NCBI GenBank assembly: GCA_021927905.1
Contig: BLLK01000045.1
Location: forward strand, 682,001-746,000
Direction of reading: 5' to 3'
Length of the DNA stretch: 64,000 bases
From: Chaetoceros tenuissimus
Taxonomy: Eukaryota; Bacillariophyta; Thalassiosirophyceae; Chaetocerotales; Chaetocerotaceae
Of this stretch, positions 21,411 to 32,865 are shown one piece after another (the first letter of the stretch is position 1; each line of letters opens with the position of its first letter). The notes under the pieces are model-generated. The model saw nothing but the letters and a program-made list of their open reading frames with translations. It did not search any database and was not told where the DNA came from. A program made the position numbers and the translations under genes.

Positions 21411-21785
21411 TAATAATGTAGTAACAATTTTTCGTTGAAATTATGTCATAACCAATAAATATATAAGCTTTGATTATGGCCCATATGTTTTAGAATTATG
21501 ATATTGTATTAGAGTGTGAGTATGCCACAATCAAAATTAATTTACACATAAATGAAAATAATGTGATGAAGTAAAGACGTTAGAGTAAAGTTATATCCGT
21601 AAGATTCTCATACGTATAGTAAGTACGTACATACCTCGTAAACAGAAAGCTTTCTCCGTCATTGGTCATTGATACCACGCCGTACACCACCACTAGCTTA
21701 ACCATCCAAAACCAATAAGGTATGACTACACTAAGGTACATAATAATAGGATCTGGTTTGCTCTATTTCCTATTTCACTTAAAAA
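21411..21785. promoter_or_regulatory. Upstream region of plastid membrane protein
   Basis: 375 bp. It contains TACGTA-type repeats (catacgtatagtaagtacgtacatac at 21610-21635) that may be regulatory. No gene seen. Confidence 0.35.
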
Positions 21786-22742
21786 ATGAAGAAGTGCAGT
21801 TTATTCTTTTTGACGTTGACATCCATTTCCACCATTGGACAGGCTTTCACTTCAACATGCTCATATGCAACCCTTCATTCAAGGCAGACCCCTAATCCAA
21901 TTGAATCCTCAAATTTTAGGAAAAGTGGATACCACCCTTTATTTGCTTCTAGCGATGAAAACAAAATAGAAGTTGAATTTGACACTGTGATCAAGAGTCC
22001 AATAGTCTTGGGAACCATTTCATTTTTATATTGGTATCTTTTAGTATTTGGCGCAGCAGCAGCTTCAAATGGATTACCAGTGCCAGATTTTATCCCAATG
22101 GTGCCTGCATGGCCTCCTACTGATGCCGATTTGGTTCCTGTCGTTGAAGATTCAATTCATTTCTTTTACATTTCCGATTTGCAGAATTATATCCAAGATG
22201 GTATCACAGGATCAGAAGATTTGCCGCAATTACGTTTGGCTTTTTTCAACATTGCTGAAGCATGGGTGTTTTCATTTTTACCATTGCTTTTGGTAGATAA
22301 GAAGAAATTGCCACTACCTGTTATTCTATTTGCTTGGTTTGGTGGTCTATTGCTTACAAATGCATTCCTTGCACCTTATCTACTGGCAAGGCAAATTTTT
22401 AGTAAAGACGATGGTGAAACCGCGTCACAAGCTTCTGTGGTAGAAGAGCAAGAGGGGCTCGGAATGATTGCTCTCAAAAAATCGTTTGCAATAATTACAA
22501 CTTTGGTCGTGACATATGCTTCCTATGAAACTGTGATGACTAGTATTGATGCTCCTAACGAAAGGGTAGATTTCATTGAGCTTGTAAAGAATGATCGAAC
22601 ATATCTTGCCTTCGCGGTTGACTTGTCTCTTTTTACATGTTTTCAATCATTCCTGCTAAAAGATATCAAGAGTCAACGAAATATTCAGCAAACTTCGGGC
22701 GATCTACCATTACTAGGTATTCTATCATGGCTTTATAAATAA
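21786..22742 (+). CDS. Plastid-targeted multi-pass membrane protein, unknown
   Basis: Single exon, 318 residues, ATG start. Residues 1-20 form a signal peptide ending in GQA followed by Phe-Thr-Ser, then a basic transit-like stretch (HSRQTPNP...NFRKSGYH): a bipartite plastid presequence. The mature part has about four to five hydrophobic segments (VLGTISFLYWYLLVFGAAAA; FFNIAEAWVFSFLPLLLV; PLPVILFAWFGGLLLTNAFL; KSFAIITTLVVTYASY; LAFAVDLSLFTCFQSFLL). The pattern resembles cyanobacteria-derived thylakoid or envelope DUF proteins, with a Pro-rich loop LPVPDFIPMVPAWPP after the first segment. Function unknown. Confidence 0.82.
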   Translation: MKKCSLFFLTLTSISTIGQAFTSTCSYATLHSRQTPNPIESSNFRKSGYHPLFASSDENKIEVEFDTVIKSPIVLGTISFLYWYLLVFGAAAASNGLPVPDFIPMVPAWPPTDADLVPVVEDSIHFFYISDLQNYIQDGITGSEDLPQLRLAFFNIAEAWVFSFLPLLLVDKKKLPLPVILFAWFGGLLLTNAFLAPYLLARQIFSKDDGETASQASVVEEQEGLGMIALKKSFAIITTLVVTYASYETVMTSIDAPNERVDFIELVKNDRTYLAFAVDLSLFTCFQSFLLKDIKSQRNIQQTSGDLPLLGILSWLYK

Positions 22743-23109
22743 GATTGAGAAACATATCTGCTGGAAAATGTTTAAACAACTTGATGAAATAATTCTTTTA
22801 TACTTCTATTGCGTACGTAGGCTAAACTAATGCTAGAAATTGAATTGGTTTAAAGAATGATATGGGAAAAGCGCTGCAAAAAACGAATCATTGACAGATA
22901 AAGACATCTTTATGAGTCTGGTAGATGCTTCAAGACAAAACATTTTGTGAGGGATACTTCCAGTTTCGATCACTTAGTTTTCACTTGTGCAATGTTTATC
23001 AACGTGAGAATCAATTCGTATGATATTCTGCACACCATATTTCTCAGAAGCAGGAGAATAGAAGGGCTTGATTAGCAATCTTTTTGACACCGCCTTTCAC
23101 TCTACCTTT
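22743..23109. other. Convergent intergenic spacer
   Basis: 367 bp between two convergent stops; nothing recognisable. Confidence 0.4.
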
Positions 23110-24023
23110 TCACTCCTGTATTAAACAAAATGGCTGACTGTTGAGGAACCCTCCACTCCAACCTAGACTCCCAAATCCTAAAAGAACACCATCTCTTTCT
23201 GTCGGTGCTTTTAGAACTCGGACTTCGTCTTTCATTGATTTCCATGGAGAAAGAAACCCTTGATATGCACAATAGTCCAACAAGACCCCTTGCCCAAGAA
23301 ATTTTGAATCTGTAATTGAATATGCAAATGAATGTTCTTTTGTTATTTTTGGCGTCTGTGCATCGCCCCCCTTTTCATCATCAAATCTATTCATACCAAT
23401 ACTACCCTCTGAATCACTGCTTCCAAAAGTCTTTCCTCTCCAATTGCCATATTTACGTCCAAAAAGTTGATTGGTAATGAAGCCAGAAACGGTTGTCTAC
23501 GTTGTAAAATATTAGTAAAAATTCTTCAAAGGAACGGTAAAGACTGATTTGATTCATAACCTACCAATACTGAGTTGTTGTTCAAGAGAACTCCATCCCA
23601 ATCACCATGTATATCCTTTTCGTCAAGTGGTGCATCACAGAGTAGAAACAATAAAAGTAAATCTTTCCGTTTCATTTTCTTTAAGTCCTCAAGTATTTCA
23701 GTTGAGCATTTCCCTTTAGGGCATACAAAGAGATTCCCGGAATCGTCATTTGATATATACTGAGTCAATAGAGGGTCAAATCTTTGTTCTAATATCTTTT
23801 CAATCGAATCCTTTTCATTCTGTACCAAAGATGTGATGTGAGTTGTTTCAAGCATGTTTCTAGCTGAAGCAAAGGTCAGAATTGCAGTCGATAAAGACCC
23901 TACGACTTTTGCGATGATTGCGACCATTATGGGGTTATAATGATGGCAGAGAGAGTAGACTGATGACTGTGGTGTTTCTACAGATGAACTAGATAGCAGA
24001 ACACATATCTTATGTGAGTACAT
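23110..24023 (-). CDS. Unknown protein with GNWRG (GXWXG-like) motif
   Basis: Two exons, 23565..24023 and 23110..23496, with a 68 bp intron (GTAGGT...TAG), phase 0. Splicing joins NNNSVL to TTVSGFITNQLFGRKYGNWRGKTF, giving 281 residues; an internal ATG at 23927 would give 249 and may be the true start because it begins a hydrophobic segment (MVAIIAKVVGSLSTAIL). Exon 1 carries DGDWDGVLL-like and a KCSTEILEDLKKMKRKDLLLLF helix; exon 2 carries GNWRG, a motif of the GXWXG/DUF4334 group of small beta-barrel proteins, then LLDYCAYQGFLSPWKSMKDEVR and GFGSLGWSGGFLN. It looks like a lipocalin-type barrel; ligand and place unknown. Confidence 0.68.
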
Positions 24024-24284
24024 ACGTATCTGACCAGTTTCGTCTGTGCTAAGTACGCTTCACACTTACACTCTCATCATACACCCTTCACTTCATCATT
24101 GTTCCATATCATATTATGGAATACCACGAAGTATTGTGTCTTCTTAAATATTCATTCAGACCACACGACGCCGGTTGAGTGCTCCTCCCAGCGAGTTTGT
24201 AAAGAGCAGTTGTTATTTCCAATTTTGATAATAAAAAAAACGCGCTAATCATTGAACAGACACCTCGGAAAGAAAAATATCAAC

Positions 24285-25940
24285 ATGAAAACGACGACCA
24301 AGTTTCCAAACAGTACCCCACTGACTTCCATGCTACCACCTAATAAAAATGATAGCAAAGATGAAAGCTTTATTTCTGTCATGAGTTTCAATGTGCTTGC
24401 ACCTCTCTATGTCCGTCCATTTGATAAACGAACAGGGGGCATACAAAAGTTTGCAGCTTTTGATTGGATCTCAGATGAAGATACTCCAAATATTTTAGAA
24501 ATGAACCCAGAGGGCTTAGATAATACAAGGAATGGAAGAGCACAAAGATTACTCGAGTGTTTACAATCTTGTCATGCAGATGTTATCTGTCTTCAGGAAT
24601 TGCAACTTGAGAGAAATGATGAGGGAAAATTCATTCCTCCAAAATGGATTTGGCCAATTTTACGGGAGCAAAACATTTCTAAAAGGGACTTTGGAGAAGA
24701 AATATCAAATCCATGTTTTCTTTATGAGTATCATTTGCCACCTCAAGACCAGTTGGAAATGATTGCAGGGAGGAATGTTAGAGTTTTAGGGGTAGATGCT
24801 GCCGTCACATGTGCGATTCTGTACAGAGGCGATCGATTTCAATCATGTAGTTCTGCTGATAAACCGAAGGACTTAGGAATGGAATCAAATACAATTGTAG
24901 CACTTCATCTGCAGGGAAAGTCGAATTTGACGGAGATGATACCACCTTTTGTTGTATCGTCTGTTCATCTTGATGCGATGAGTGAAGAAAAAAGGATTGG
25001 AAAGCTTTATCGTTGCCTCAAGATCGCAAAGGCAATGACCTCAACTATTGGTGCTGATGGTCGAAGTATACCACAAAGTTACAACATTATTATAGCTGGA
25101 GATATGAACCAAGAATTTAAGCGGGGTAGCGCAGTAGGGGGTTTCATTCAGGATGACGGCGATATGTCTCCTACTGAAGATGAATTTATGACTCAGTGTG
25201 CTGATTCTAACCGAATTGCTAAGGAAAGTGCTTCCAAGCAACAAATGCAAAAATGGAAACAAATGCACAAAGAAGCACAAGAATATATTTACGATAATTG
25301 TATTTCTCTAGCAAGACTTCAGACTGAATGCACCCGTTCTGCTTATGACCTTGATGAGGGTAGTGAAGTCAATCGACAAATGGCTCAATGGCGTTTGGAC
25401 CATATCTTGTACTCAACTCATTCACTTACTCCAGTTGCTCAGTGGTCTACGCTTGAGGATGATCCTATTTCTTGTTCTATTGGACTACCAAATGAAAAAT
25501 GTGGTTCTGACCATATTCCTATTGCGGCTGTGTTTGGAATCAAAGCTCCTTACTCACTGACTGACAAGGACAGGCAGAAAGTGATTGATACTATTCAAAC
25601 ACTGTGTATTCAACAAAACTCTGAAATGGACAAACTTGAATGTGATCTTACTAAGGAGCTAGAACAAATTGAAGCAACTTGTAAATCAATATCTTCAGAC
25701 CGTGATAATAGCGAGCCTGAAAAGAAGAAGGGGAAGAAAAGTAAAAAGCCACCAAAAGAGGTAATTCAGTTTATGCGCAAGAAACGTTCGAAAGTAAAGG
25801 AACTAAAGGCAACCCAAAAAATACAACGGAAAGATCTAGTGCAAAGATTCTCGGATCTAGAGAGAATGTTGATAGACCAGGAATTGGGGTGTAATGCTTC
25901 TACTTTCATAGAAAGTGGTTCCAAATCTCTTTCAATATAA
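24285..25940 (+). CDS. CCR4-like endonuclease/exonuclease/phosphatase family protein
   Basis: Start at ATG 24285 (551 residues); the TTG at 24252 is not used. EEP-fold catalytic motifs are present in order: MSFNVLAPLY (Asn), CLQELQL (metal-binding Glu), SSVHLDA (His), IIAGDMNQEF (Asp-Asn) and CGSDHIPIAA (Asp-His). This is the full active set of the CCR4/nocturnin/angel branch, which removes poly(A) tails or acts on 2',3'-cyclic or NADP(H) substrates. No leucine-rich repeat domain is present, so it is not canonical CCR4. The C-terminus (about 445-551) is a basic coiled coil with KKKGKKSKKPPK, perhaps a nucleic-acid contact or NLS. Exact substrate unknown. Confidence 0.88.
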   Translation: MKTTTKFPNSTPLTSMLPPNKNDSKDESFISVMSFNVLAPLYVRPFDKRTGGIQKFAAFDWISDEDTPNILEMNPEGLDNTRNGRAQRLLECLQSCHADVICLQELQLERNDEGKFIPPKWIWPILREQNISKRDFGEEISNPCFLYEYHLPPQDQLEMIAGRNVRVLGVDAAVTCAILYRGDRFQSCSSADKPKDLGMESNTIVALHLQGKSNLTEMIPPFVVSSVHLDAMSEEKRIGKLYRCLKIAKAMTSTIGADGRSIPQSYNIIIAGDMNQEFKRGSAVGGFIQDDGDMSPTEDEFMTQCADSNRIAKESASKQQMQKWKQMHKEAQEYIYDNCISLARLQTECTRSAYDLDEGSEVNRQMAQWRLDHILYSTHSLTPVAQWSTLEDDPISCSIGLPNEKCGSDHIPIAAVFGIKAPYSLTDKDRQKVIDTIQTLCIQQNSEMDKLECDLTKELEQIEATCKSISSDRDNSEPEKKKGKKSKKPPKEVIQFMRKKRSKVKELKATQKIQRKDLVQRFSDLERMLIDQELGCNASTFIESGSKSLSI

Positions 25941-26129
25941 CGAAGGCTCCTAATATCTGTTATTTTAAAGTTAAATCTCCTGCGATGTACGAGTCAATGA
26001 AAGCCTGTAGAAATTAGCTACATTTATACATAATCCCTGCGATATGAAAGATGAACAGGGGAGGCTATTACAGTACAGCGTAATCCAACAAAGTATTATT
26101 GGTTTCGAAAACTTCAAATTCTATCTTAG

Positions 26130-27055
<926 letters not shown>

Positions 27056-27104
27056 GTCAGTTTGAAAAATAAAAATAGATATATTTATACTCAAGTCATG
27101 CAAT

Positions 27105-29486
27105 TTATTGTCTCTTTACCATACCCAAAACAGATTCGTACATAGATTTGACTTGTTCAAAAGACGGATCGCTTTTTGAATCCTTCATTGAAAGAAACTT
27201 TTCCCATGATATTGCCCATCTCGATGATGCCCAAGATTTTACATCCTCCCCCTCTCCACTCCACCATACATCATCTAATCCTGTTTCCATGAGAGAAAGG
27301 ACATCCTTAGGGAAAATGTCATCAATGTCAAGAGATAAAGTATCCTCCCTGTTTTTTACAACCCAAAGGTATCCGAGTCCGAGGTTCTTCCATGTATGTG
27401 GTAAAGAAGCTATCAGGTTGTCATTCAGACGCGCCAATTCGAGCCAGGCAATAGATTCAATCAGAGCTTGACCAATGGAGGCATTCGGGGAAGTGTTCCC
27501 TTCACGCACAGCCAAATCAAGTAAAGTCGTTGCTCTAGATGAAAAGTGGTCAAAGAATTCCCTCACAATGGTAGATTCCCATGTAACTTGATCATATTGT
27601 TTCTTGTCCGGAAGAGCTGATCTTTGATACTCCTGAACCACTTGGGTCCATATGCTTTTGCTTCGTAGTCTGTATTCCTCGGCAGAACGATTTCCTGATT
27701 CCTTCAAGATTACTTCGTCAACAATCCCATGTGGAATTTCTTCAAAGAAAAAATCAAAGTGTTTATCAGGGAAGGAAGGTTTGCCACCAATGAATATTCT
27801 TTGCTTGTCCCTCAAGTTCACTTTCAAGAAATCTGACAGTTGGAAAGTATGTTCTTGTCCTTGGCCGTATCGTTTTCCTGGGAAGAGTAGAGAGGGATAA
27901 AGTAACCTTTTTGCTTCAAACCAAGAATAAGACATCATACCGAGGTGAAGCGACGTTACATCTGTTCTATAACCCTCACATTCTTGAAGATATCTGACAC
28001 TTGTCCATTGCTGATCATAGTTAGTCAACAAGACTGAATCTAAAGGGAGAGAGGAGAGGATTGACTTTGCATACTGAGAAAAATGATAATTATCCCTTTG
28101 ATTTTGAGAGCTGCGTGTAAAAAGACCTACAGCAATAATGAAAACCAAGGGCAAGAATATCACCAAACTCGACTTCTGAGGCCATAATGTTGACAGGTAC
28201 TTCAATACCTTTGATAGACCGATCCCCACAAAGAAGAAGCTCAAAATATTTGCATGTATCCAAAATCTTTGATGGATTCCAAAAAAGAGATCATTATCAA
28301 GAGGAAGATTTGAAAGTCCATGAAAGACAACAAGATAAAAGAGGAGCGATGCCAAAACAAGCATCTCGAACGAAGGCCCGTCCAACTTGAAGTAGCATTT
28401 GCTTTGGTATTTCTTTATTTCTTTGCTTTTACGATCTGACTGGAACTGTTTACCTTTGTAATGTTTCATGATATGATTGGAAATTGTATTGTAAATTCCA
28501 AGGAAAAAGCATCCCACTACAAATGGGTTGGTTTGTGAAAAGGTAAAGTCTTTTAACCATAAGATTGTCCGATACCAGAAACCACAAGCATGGTCGTCGT
28601 CTCCACTATAAAGTTGAAAGGTACCATAATCTGCTCGCATTACATGTCGGATGAGCCCCTTGATAGATGTCACATCTCCCCAAGAACCAACATGTGGAAA
28701 CAACATCGAGAAAAGTGGAAGTGTCAAATAAAGTATAGTGAAACTAGTCAGTAACATGGCTGCACATGCCCCAACGAGTTTCATGTTGCCATCAAAGCAT
28801 CTACTTGTGAATAATACCCAGCTCACGCAAGGTATGACAAGTAATATAGATGTATGTTGATTCGTCAAAGCTAAACCACTAACAACCGCTCCAATAAGAG
28901 CATTTCGAGCTGTCGGCTCGAGAGCAAATCTACTTGTTCGAAATAGAATCAGAGATACAAAAAGATTATGAAGGGCAAATACTTCTGCTGTAATGTGATA
29001 CTGCCAAGCAATTTTAGTGAATGAATGTAACAGACCAGTACAAATTGCTGTTATTGTAGTTTGAAGTGGCTGCTGGGGATCTCTTGACAGTAGAATGTCA
29101 AATGTTGAGAGGCTCAAATATCCTGACGACAAAGAACCAAAGACACAACTGGAGACGTTCACCATCATAGCTACATTCTCATTAGTGAGAAATGCAAGTT
29201 TCGATACCAGGTACACTACTATTTGGTAAAGAGGGTAGCCCGGTGGATGAGACGTTCCGAGTTGACAGCCCTCTGCCAAAAGCTCTCCACTATCACCTCC
29301 TGCAATAGAGGGTGATAAAGTCGAAAGATAAAAGCAGAAGGAAACCCAAATTGACACCCAAAATGTAATCGTGTTGAGGTTAAAACCTCTAAAAGCTTGT
29401 CCTTCATCTTTTACTTGCTGCGATTTCTGTTTAGATGCAGCTTGCTTAGCTTTGAGCTTTTGGCTATTCTTTTTCACTTTCGCCAT
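27105..29486 (-). CDS. TMEM260-like DUF2723 protein O-mannosyltransferase
   Basis: Single exon, 793 residues, ATG start; a Lys-rich N-terminal head (NSQKLKAKQAASKQ) precedes about ten membrane segments. The DUF2723 signature is strong: STLSPSIAGGDSGELLAEG (acidic Asp-Ser-Gly-Glu), then TSHPPGYPLYQ, and FTKIAWQYHITAEVFALHN and LALTNQHTSILL. TMEM260 family members are ER-membrane O-mannosyltransferases in animals; the substrate in algae is unknown. The C-terminal 350 residues form a lumenal or cytosolic domain with YDQQWTSVRYLQECEGYRTDV, also conserved in the family. Tail-to-tail with the phytoene desaturase relic, 50 bp apart. Confidence 0.9.
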   Translation of the reverse strand: MAKVKKNSQKLKAKQAASKQKSQQVKDEGQAFRGFNLNTITFWVSIWVSFCFYLSTLSPSIAGGDSGELLAEGCQLGTSHPPGYPLYQIVVYLVSKLAFLTNENVAMMVNVSSCVFGSLSSGYLSLSTFDILLSRDPQQPLQTTITAICTGLLHSFTKIAWQYHITAEVFALHNLFVSLILFRTSRFALEPTARNALIGAVVSGLALTNQHTSILLVIPCVSWVLFTSRCFDGNMKLVGACAAMLLTSFTILYLTLPLFSMLFPHVGSWGDVTSIKGLIRHVMRADYGTFQLYSGDDDHACGFWYRTILWLKDFTFSQTNPFVVGCFFLGIYNTISNHIMKHYKGKQFQSDRKSKEIKKYQSKCYFKLDGPSFEMLVLASLLFYLVVFHGLSNLPLDNDLFFGIHQRFWIHANILSFFFVGIGLSKVLKYLSTLWPQKSSLVIFLPLVFIIAVGLFTRSSQNQRDNYHFSQYAKSILSSLPLDSVLLTNYDQQWTSVRYLQECEGYRTDVTSLHLGMMSYSWFEAKRLLYPSLLFPGKRYGQGQEHTFQLSDFLKVNLRDKQRIFIGGKPSFPDKHFDFFFEEIPHGIVDEVILKESGNRSAEEYRLRSKSIWTQVVQEYQRSALPDKKQYDQVTWESTIVREFFDHFSSRATTLLDLAVREGNTSPNASIGQALIESIAWLELARLNDNLIASLPHTWKNLGLGYLWVVKNREDTLSLDIDDIFPKDVLSLMETGLDDVWWSGEGEDVKSWASSRWAISWEKFLSMKDSKSDPSFEQVKSMYESVLGMVKRQ

Positions 29487-29704
29487 GCTAGATTGTAGGT
29501 GAGCTTCATCATGGGTTCATTCTAAATGAAGTGAATAATAAAAAAAATTCAAATTTGAAATTGCATGTAGTACCTAATGCACTTCATGACAACGATGCGA
29601 GTATCTTCTACATCATGTTCATTCTGTAGAGTTCCCAGATAAATCTGCATCTACTCCACATTACAAAGATTCCTGTATAGTATCCTAATGTAAACTCATT
29701 CTGT

Positions 29705-31050
29705 ATGAATTCTCGGAAAAGATTGCACCGTAAAAAGAAATCCACACCACTCATACAAAGGCCCCCTATTATTGATATATCGTCTTCGTCATCAAATTGT
29801 TCTGATAAATCAGTCGAATGTTCTTCATTACAGAACTCATCAAAGAAATTAGAGTTTCATTCAACAGTATCATCTAGTGATGATAGTGAAATAGTCTACG
29901 ATTGGCTTGCAACTTTGAATCAATCCATGACCCTGTCTTCAAACAGCGTAAACAGACATACATCGACAACTTCTCAAACAGTGTCGACACCGACAGCTAA
30001 AACTACATCCACATTGAATTTTTCTCCTCCCCCTCCTCTACACCTTGCATGCAAGGAGAGTGGATTCGATACGGTACGAGCTGTGAAGGATACAACTCAA
30101 CTGAAAAAAGAAAAGTTCGGCTTACCACCCACAGCACCCGACGTGAAGAAAGGCACATGGCTGACCCATAGAACTTTGGTAAATGACTATCTTGTTCTTT
30201 CGCCTCTAGGTAAAGGATCATATGGAGACGTCCATCTAGTCAAACAAAGAAGAACGAATGAATTATTTGCATTGAAAGAAATTAGAAGAAAGAAGAAAGG
30301 TTCGAGTGCTAATTCCATGTACATCAGAAATGAGATCGAAATCATGAAAAGATGCTCACATGTGAACGTTGTGAGATTGTTCGAGGTCATTGACGATCCT
30401 AGATCAAATAACTTATATTTGGTGATTGAATACATGGAGAAAGGTGATTTGATGGCTATAATTAAAGAGACATGTGTTTCTCACCAGGATACTCGGGATA
30501 TACTGCTGCAACTAATCTCTGGATTGAAGTATCTTCATGATAACAATATCATACACGGAGACATTAAACCTAGCAATTTACTAGTGAATACTGACGGTAG
30601 GGTCAAGGTAAGAATGTAAACATTGCTCAACCCATAGTTGTTTTACTTACTGCCTAAGTCAGAACTCAAAAGATACTGTACTTCTTTTAGCTTTCAGATT
30701 TTGGATTATCACAAATCAAAGAAAATGGAGAGTTAGTGAACGAATTCATTGGGACTCCAGCATTTGCCTCGCCCGAGGTGGTGAAAGGGTCTACTGGATA
30801 CGACGGCAAGCTATCTGACTGGTATTCTGTAGGAGCAACATTGTATTGTGTAAAGTTTGGGAAACCTCCTTTTTCTTCGGGAAAGAGAATTGACTTATTT
30901 GATAGTATCATGAATTCTGACGTTTCTTTTCCACATGATGCTGATAATTCTTTCAAGGACTTGTTACAGAATCTGATGAGCAAAGACCCTCAATCAAGAA
31001 TGACTGGTGACTCCATCATCGATCATCCATTTGTATGCAACAGAAGGTAG
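29705..31050 (+). CDS. GRIK/CaMKK-like Ser/Thr protein kinase
   Basis: Two exons, 29705..30607 and 30691..31050, 83 bp intron; the splice falls just before LSDFG. Product 420 residues. A Ser/Thr-rich disordered head (1-150) precedes the kinase domain: glycine loop LGKGSYGDVHLV (about 167), VAIK-type Lys in FALKEIRRKKK (about 190), HGDIKPSNLL catalytic loop (His284-Gly-Asp286), DFG 304-306, activation loop GTPAFASPEV, and DWYSVGATLYC. HGD in place of HRD is typical of plant GRIKs, the upstream kinases of SnRK1/AMPK; FEVIDDPRSNNLYLV and YMEKGDLM match the CaMKK/GRIK/LKB1 group. Likely an activator of an AMPK/SnRK1 kinase in energy signalling. It is 218 bp from the divergent TMEM260 gene. Confidence 0.92.
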
Positions 31051-31647
31051 AGCAGTCGAATAAATATTAGAGAATGAATTGAGGTGACTTAAGGGAAATT
31101 TTGTTTTCTTTTGTATCGGCCACGAAGAAGGAAGTAGTATACAAGAACGATGTAGTGTAAATACCACCTTTCCTCTGAGGCTCAAAATCTATTGTGTGGT
31201 ATGACACATGACTGATTTATTTAGTAGCTTTCAAACTAAACTAACTCACTCATCTAATGAAAAACTCGTAAGAACTGCCTTTAATCTTCATAAATAAGGC
31301 ACCTTAAGATTATAGGGTTTTGCGCTTGCCTTAATAATTATCGATGCTCCTTCTCCTCTATGATACTTCTGGAGGACCAATACCTCTCAGTGCCTCCAAG
31401 TGCAGCAAGTCTATCTCTTACTTCTTGAAAGTCAAACATCATTCGCTTCCATGACATAAAAATGGATGCAGAATCTTCAACATAATATGAATAGAGACGA
31501 TTATGTGAATAAAAGTAGTTTGTTACAAGAGGAAACATTCTTCATTGTTTCGCGTGTGTATCACATATTCAATAAATGTTCTTTTGAATATCACAAAGTT
31601 TTCTTAACTTTCAGATTTATAACAAAGAATAAAAATTTCCATGACTA
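31051..31647. other. Convergent spacer with a small minus-strand ORF
   Basis: 597 bp between convergent genes. A 66-codon ATG ORF on the minus strand (31338..31538) is described separately. Otherwise AT-rich and featureless. Confidence 0.35.
31338..31538 (-). CDS. Possible small protein, unrecognised
   Basis: A 66-codon ORF with an ATG start. The C-terminal half (FMSWKRMMFDFQEVRDRL then ALGGTERYWSSRSI) has a protein-like composition and amphipathic helices, and the overlapping plus strand offers nothing better. No family recognised. It could be an exon of a longer transcript or chance. Confidence 0.28.
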   Translation of the reverse strand: MFPLVTNYFYSHNRLYSYYVEDSASIFMSWKRMMFDFQEVRDRLAALGGTERYWSSRSIIEEKEHR

Positions 31648-32544
31648 CTAATTGCTCCAACGTTTGACACAGAGTTCATTGAATAGTAGAGCTTTTACTC
31701 TTTCTTTAAGTAAAGTATCCATCTCTGCTACTTCGACTAGTCTGCAGACATTTACACGTAAGTATTCAAAACGCGTAGAAGCAGACTCCACACAGCACAG
31801 TCTCTCTTCCATAATCACTTCACAAGCTGGTTTTCCTACATTGGATTGTACTAGATCACACAGCAAATCCTGAGTAATTTGATTACAGCCCAAATGAAAG
31901 AGTTCGCTTTCATTTCTTAACTGGTCTCCAGAAATCACCCTGTCTTGTTCCCAAAAGTAACCTGACCCTTTGTACACCATAATCAAATGTGTTGTTTGTT
32001 CAAAGAATACTTCACCTCTCTTTGTCGAACAGACCCATTCTAACACCATTTCAGACCGAAGTTGCATATATTGTAACCACGAAAAGCCTAAAGGTTTGAA
32101 AAGTTTGACAAATAACCTTTTGTCACGAAAAAGAAGTGGGGGAGACTGAGACTTTATCATGTAGTTGGCATATGGCGCAATCGTAGGCTTGATTACTCCA
32201 TCAATCGCTAGATACAACAGAGAAGCTTGAAAAATAAGCTCTATGAAGCTTTCTTGCTGGTCTGAAACTAAAGAAGAAGCCAAGGCAAAGATTCGCCCAA
32301 TCAATATAAAAATTCGAATGAGTATGGAATCTGGAGAGCAAACCGTAGCAAAGTCAAGAATCAAATGCGCAGCAAGATTAAAGATGGTAGACTCTGTGTT
32401 TGCTGGATTTGATACAATCGAATCACCCAGTTTTCCAATGACAGAAGATGAATTTACTCCAAGGGTAGAAACTACTGGAGATACAACTGGTAAGTTCAAT
32501 TGTGTTCCAATGAAGGAGGTAGATGTAGATGATTGCAGGAGCAT
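31648..32544 (-). CDS. Unrecognised single-exon protein
   Basis: 298 residues from an ATG. Residues 60-125 contain two hydrophobic helices (IFNLAAHLILDFATVC; ILIRIFILIGRIFALASSLV; IFQASLLYLAIDGVI). The second half contains LRSEMVLEWVCSTKRGEVFFEQ...MVYKGSGYFWEQDRVISGDQL, which loosely resembles the tail of a cyclic-nucleotide-binding-type barrel, not enough to call. Ends with a helix rich in Glu/Arg. No known family; likely membrane-associated. Confidence 0.6.
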   Translation of the reverse strand: MLLQSSTSTSFIGTQLNLPVVSPVVSTLGVNSSSVIGKLGDSIVSNPANTESTIFNLAAHLILDFATVCSPDSILIRIFILIGRIFALASSLVSDQQESFIELIFQASLLYLAIDGVIKPTIAPYANYMIKSQSPPLLFRDKRLFVKLFKPLGFSWLQYMQLRSEMVLEWVCSTKRGEVFFEQTTHLIMVYKGSGYFWEQDRVISGDQLRNESELFHLGCNQITQDLLCDLVQSNVGKPACEVIMEERLCCVESASTRFEYLRVNVCRLVEVAEMDTLLKERVKALLFNELCVKRWSN

Positions 32545-32865
32545 TTCTAAAAATATGGATATTCACTATAAATGCTTTTTAAGAAAAAATGGAATGGAAT
32601 AGCAACGAATTCTTTTCTATTTTTTTTTATTACATTTTTATGCCGCCATCATCGGAAGCAAATTGGAAGTGAAATGAAAATTAAAAATTTAGACTACTAA
32701 CCTGTCAATTGAATTTCTCTAAAATCCCAAGCCTACAAAGGATAAATATTGATTCTTCTTCTCCTCCGATGGTCGCTGTGCATCCTTCTCGCTGCTTGTT
32801 GCAGCGAGAGCAACCAAACTACCGACCAACACCAATACGGAAGAAACACAAAGGAAGATATCAAC
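32545..32865. promoter_or_regulatory. Divergent spacer upstream of ATP synthase d
   Basis: 321 bp. It holds the promoters of the unknown minus-strand gene and of the ATP synthase gene. Short ORFs here on both strands overlap the 5' UTR and show no similarity. Confidence 0.4.
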
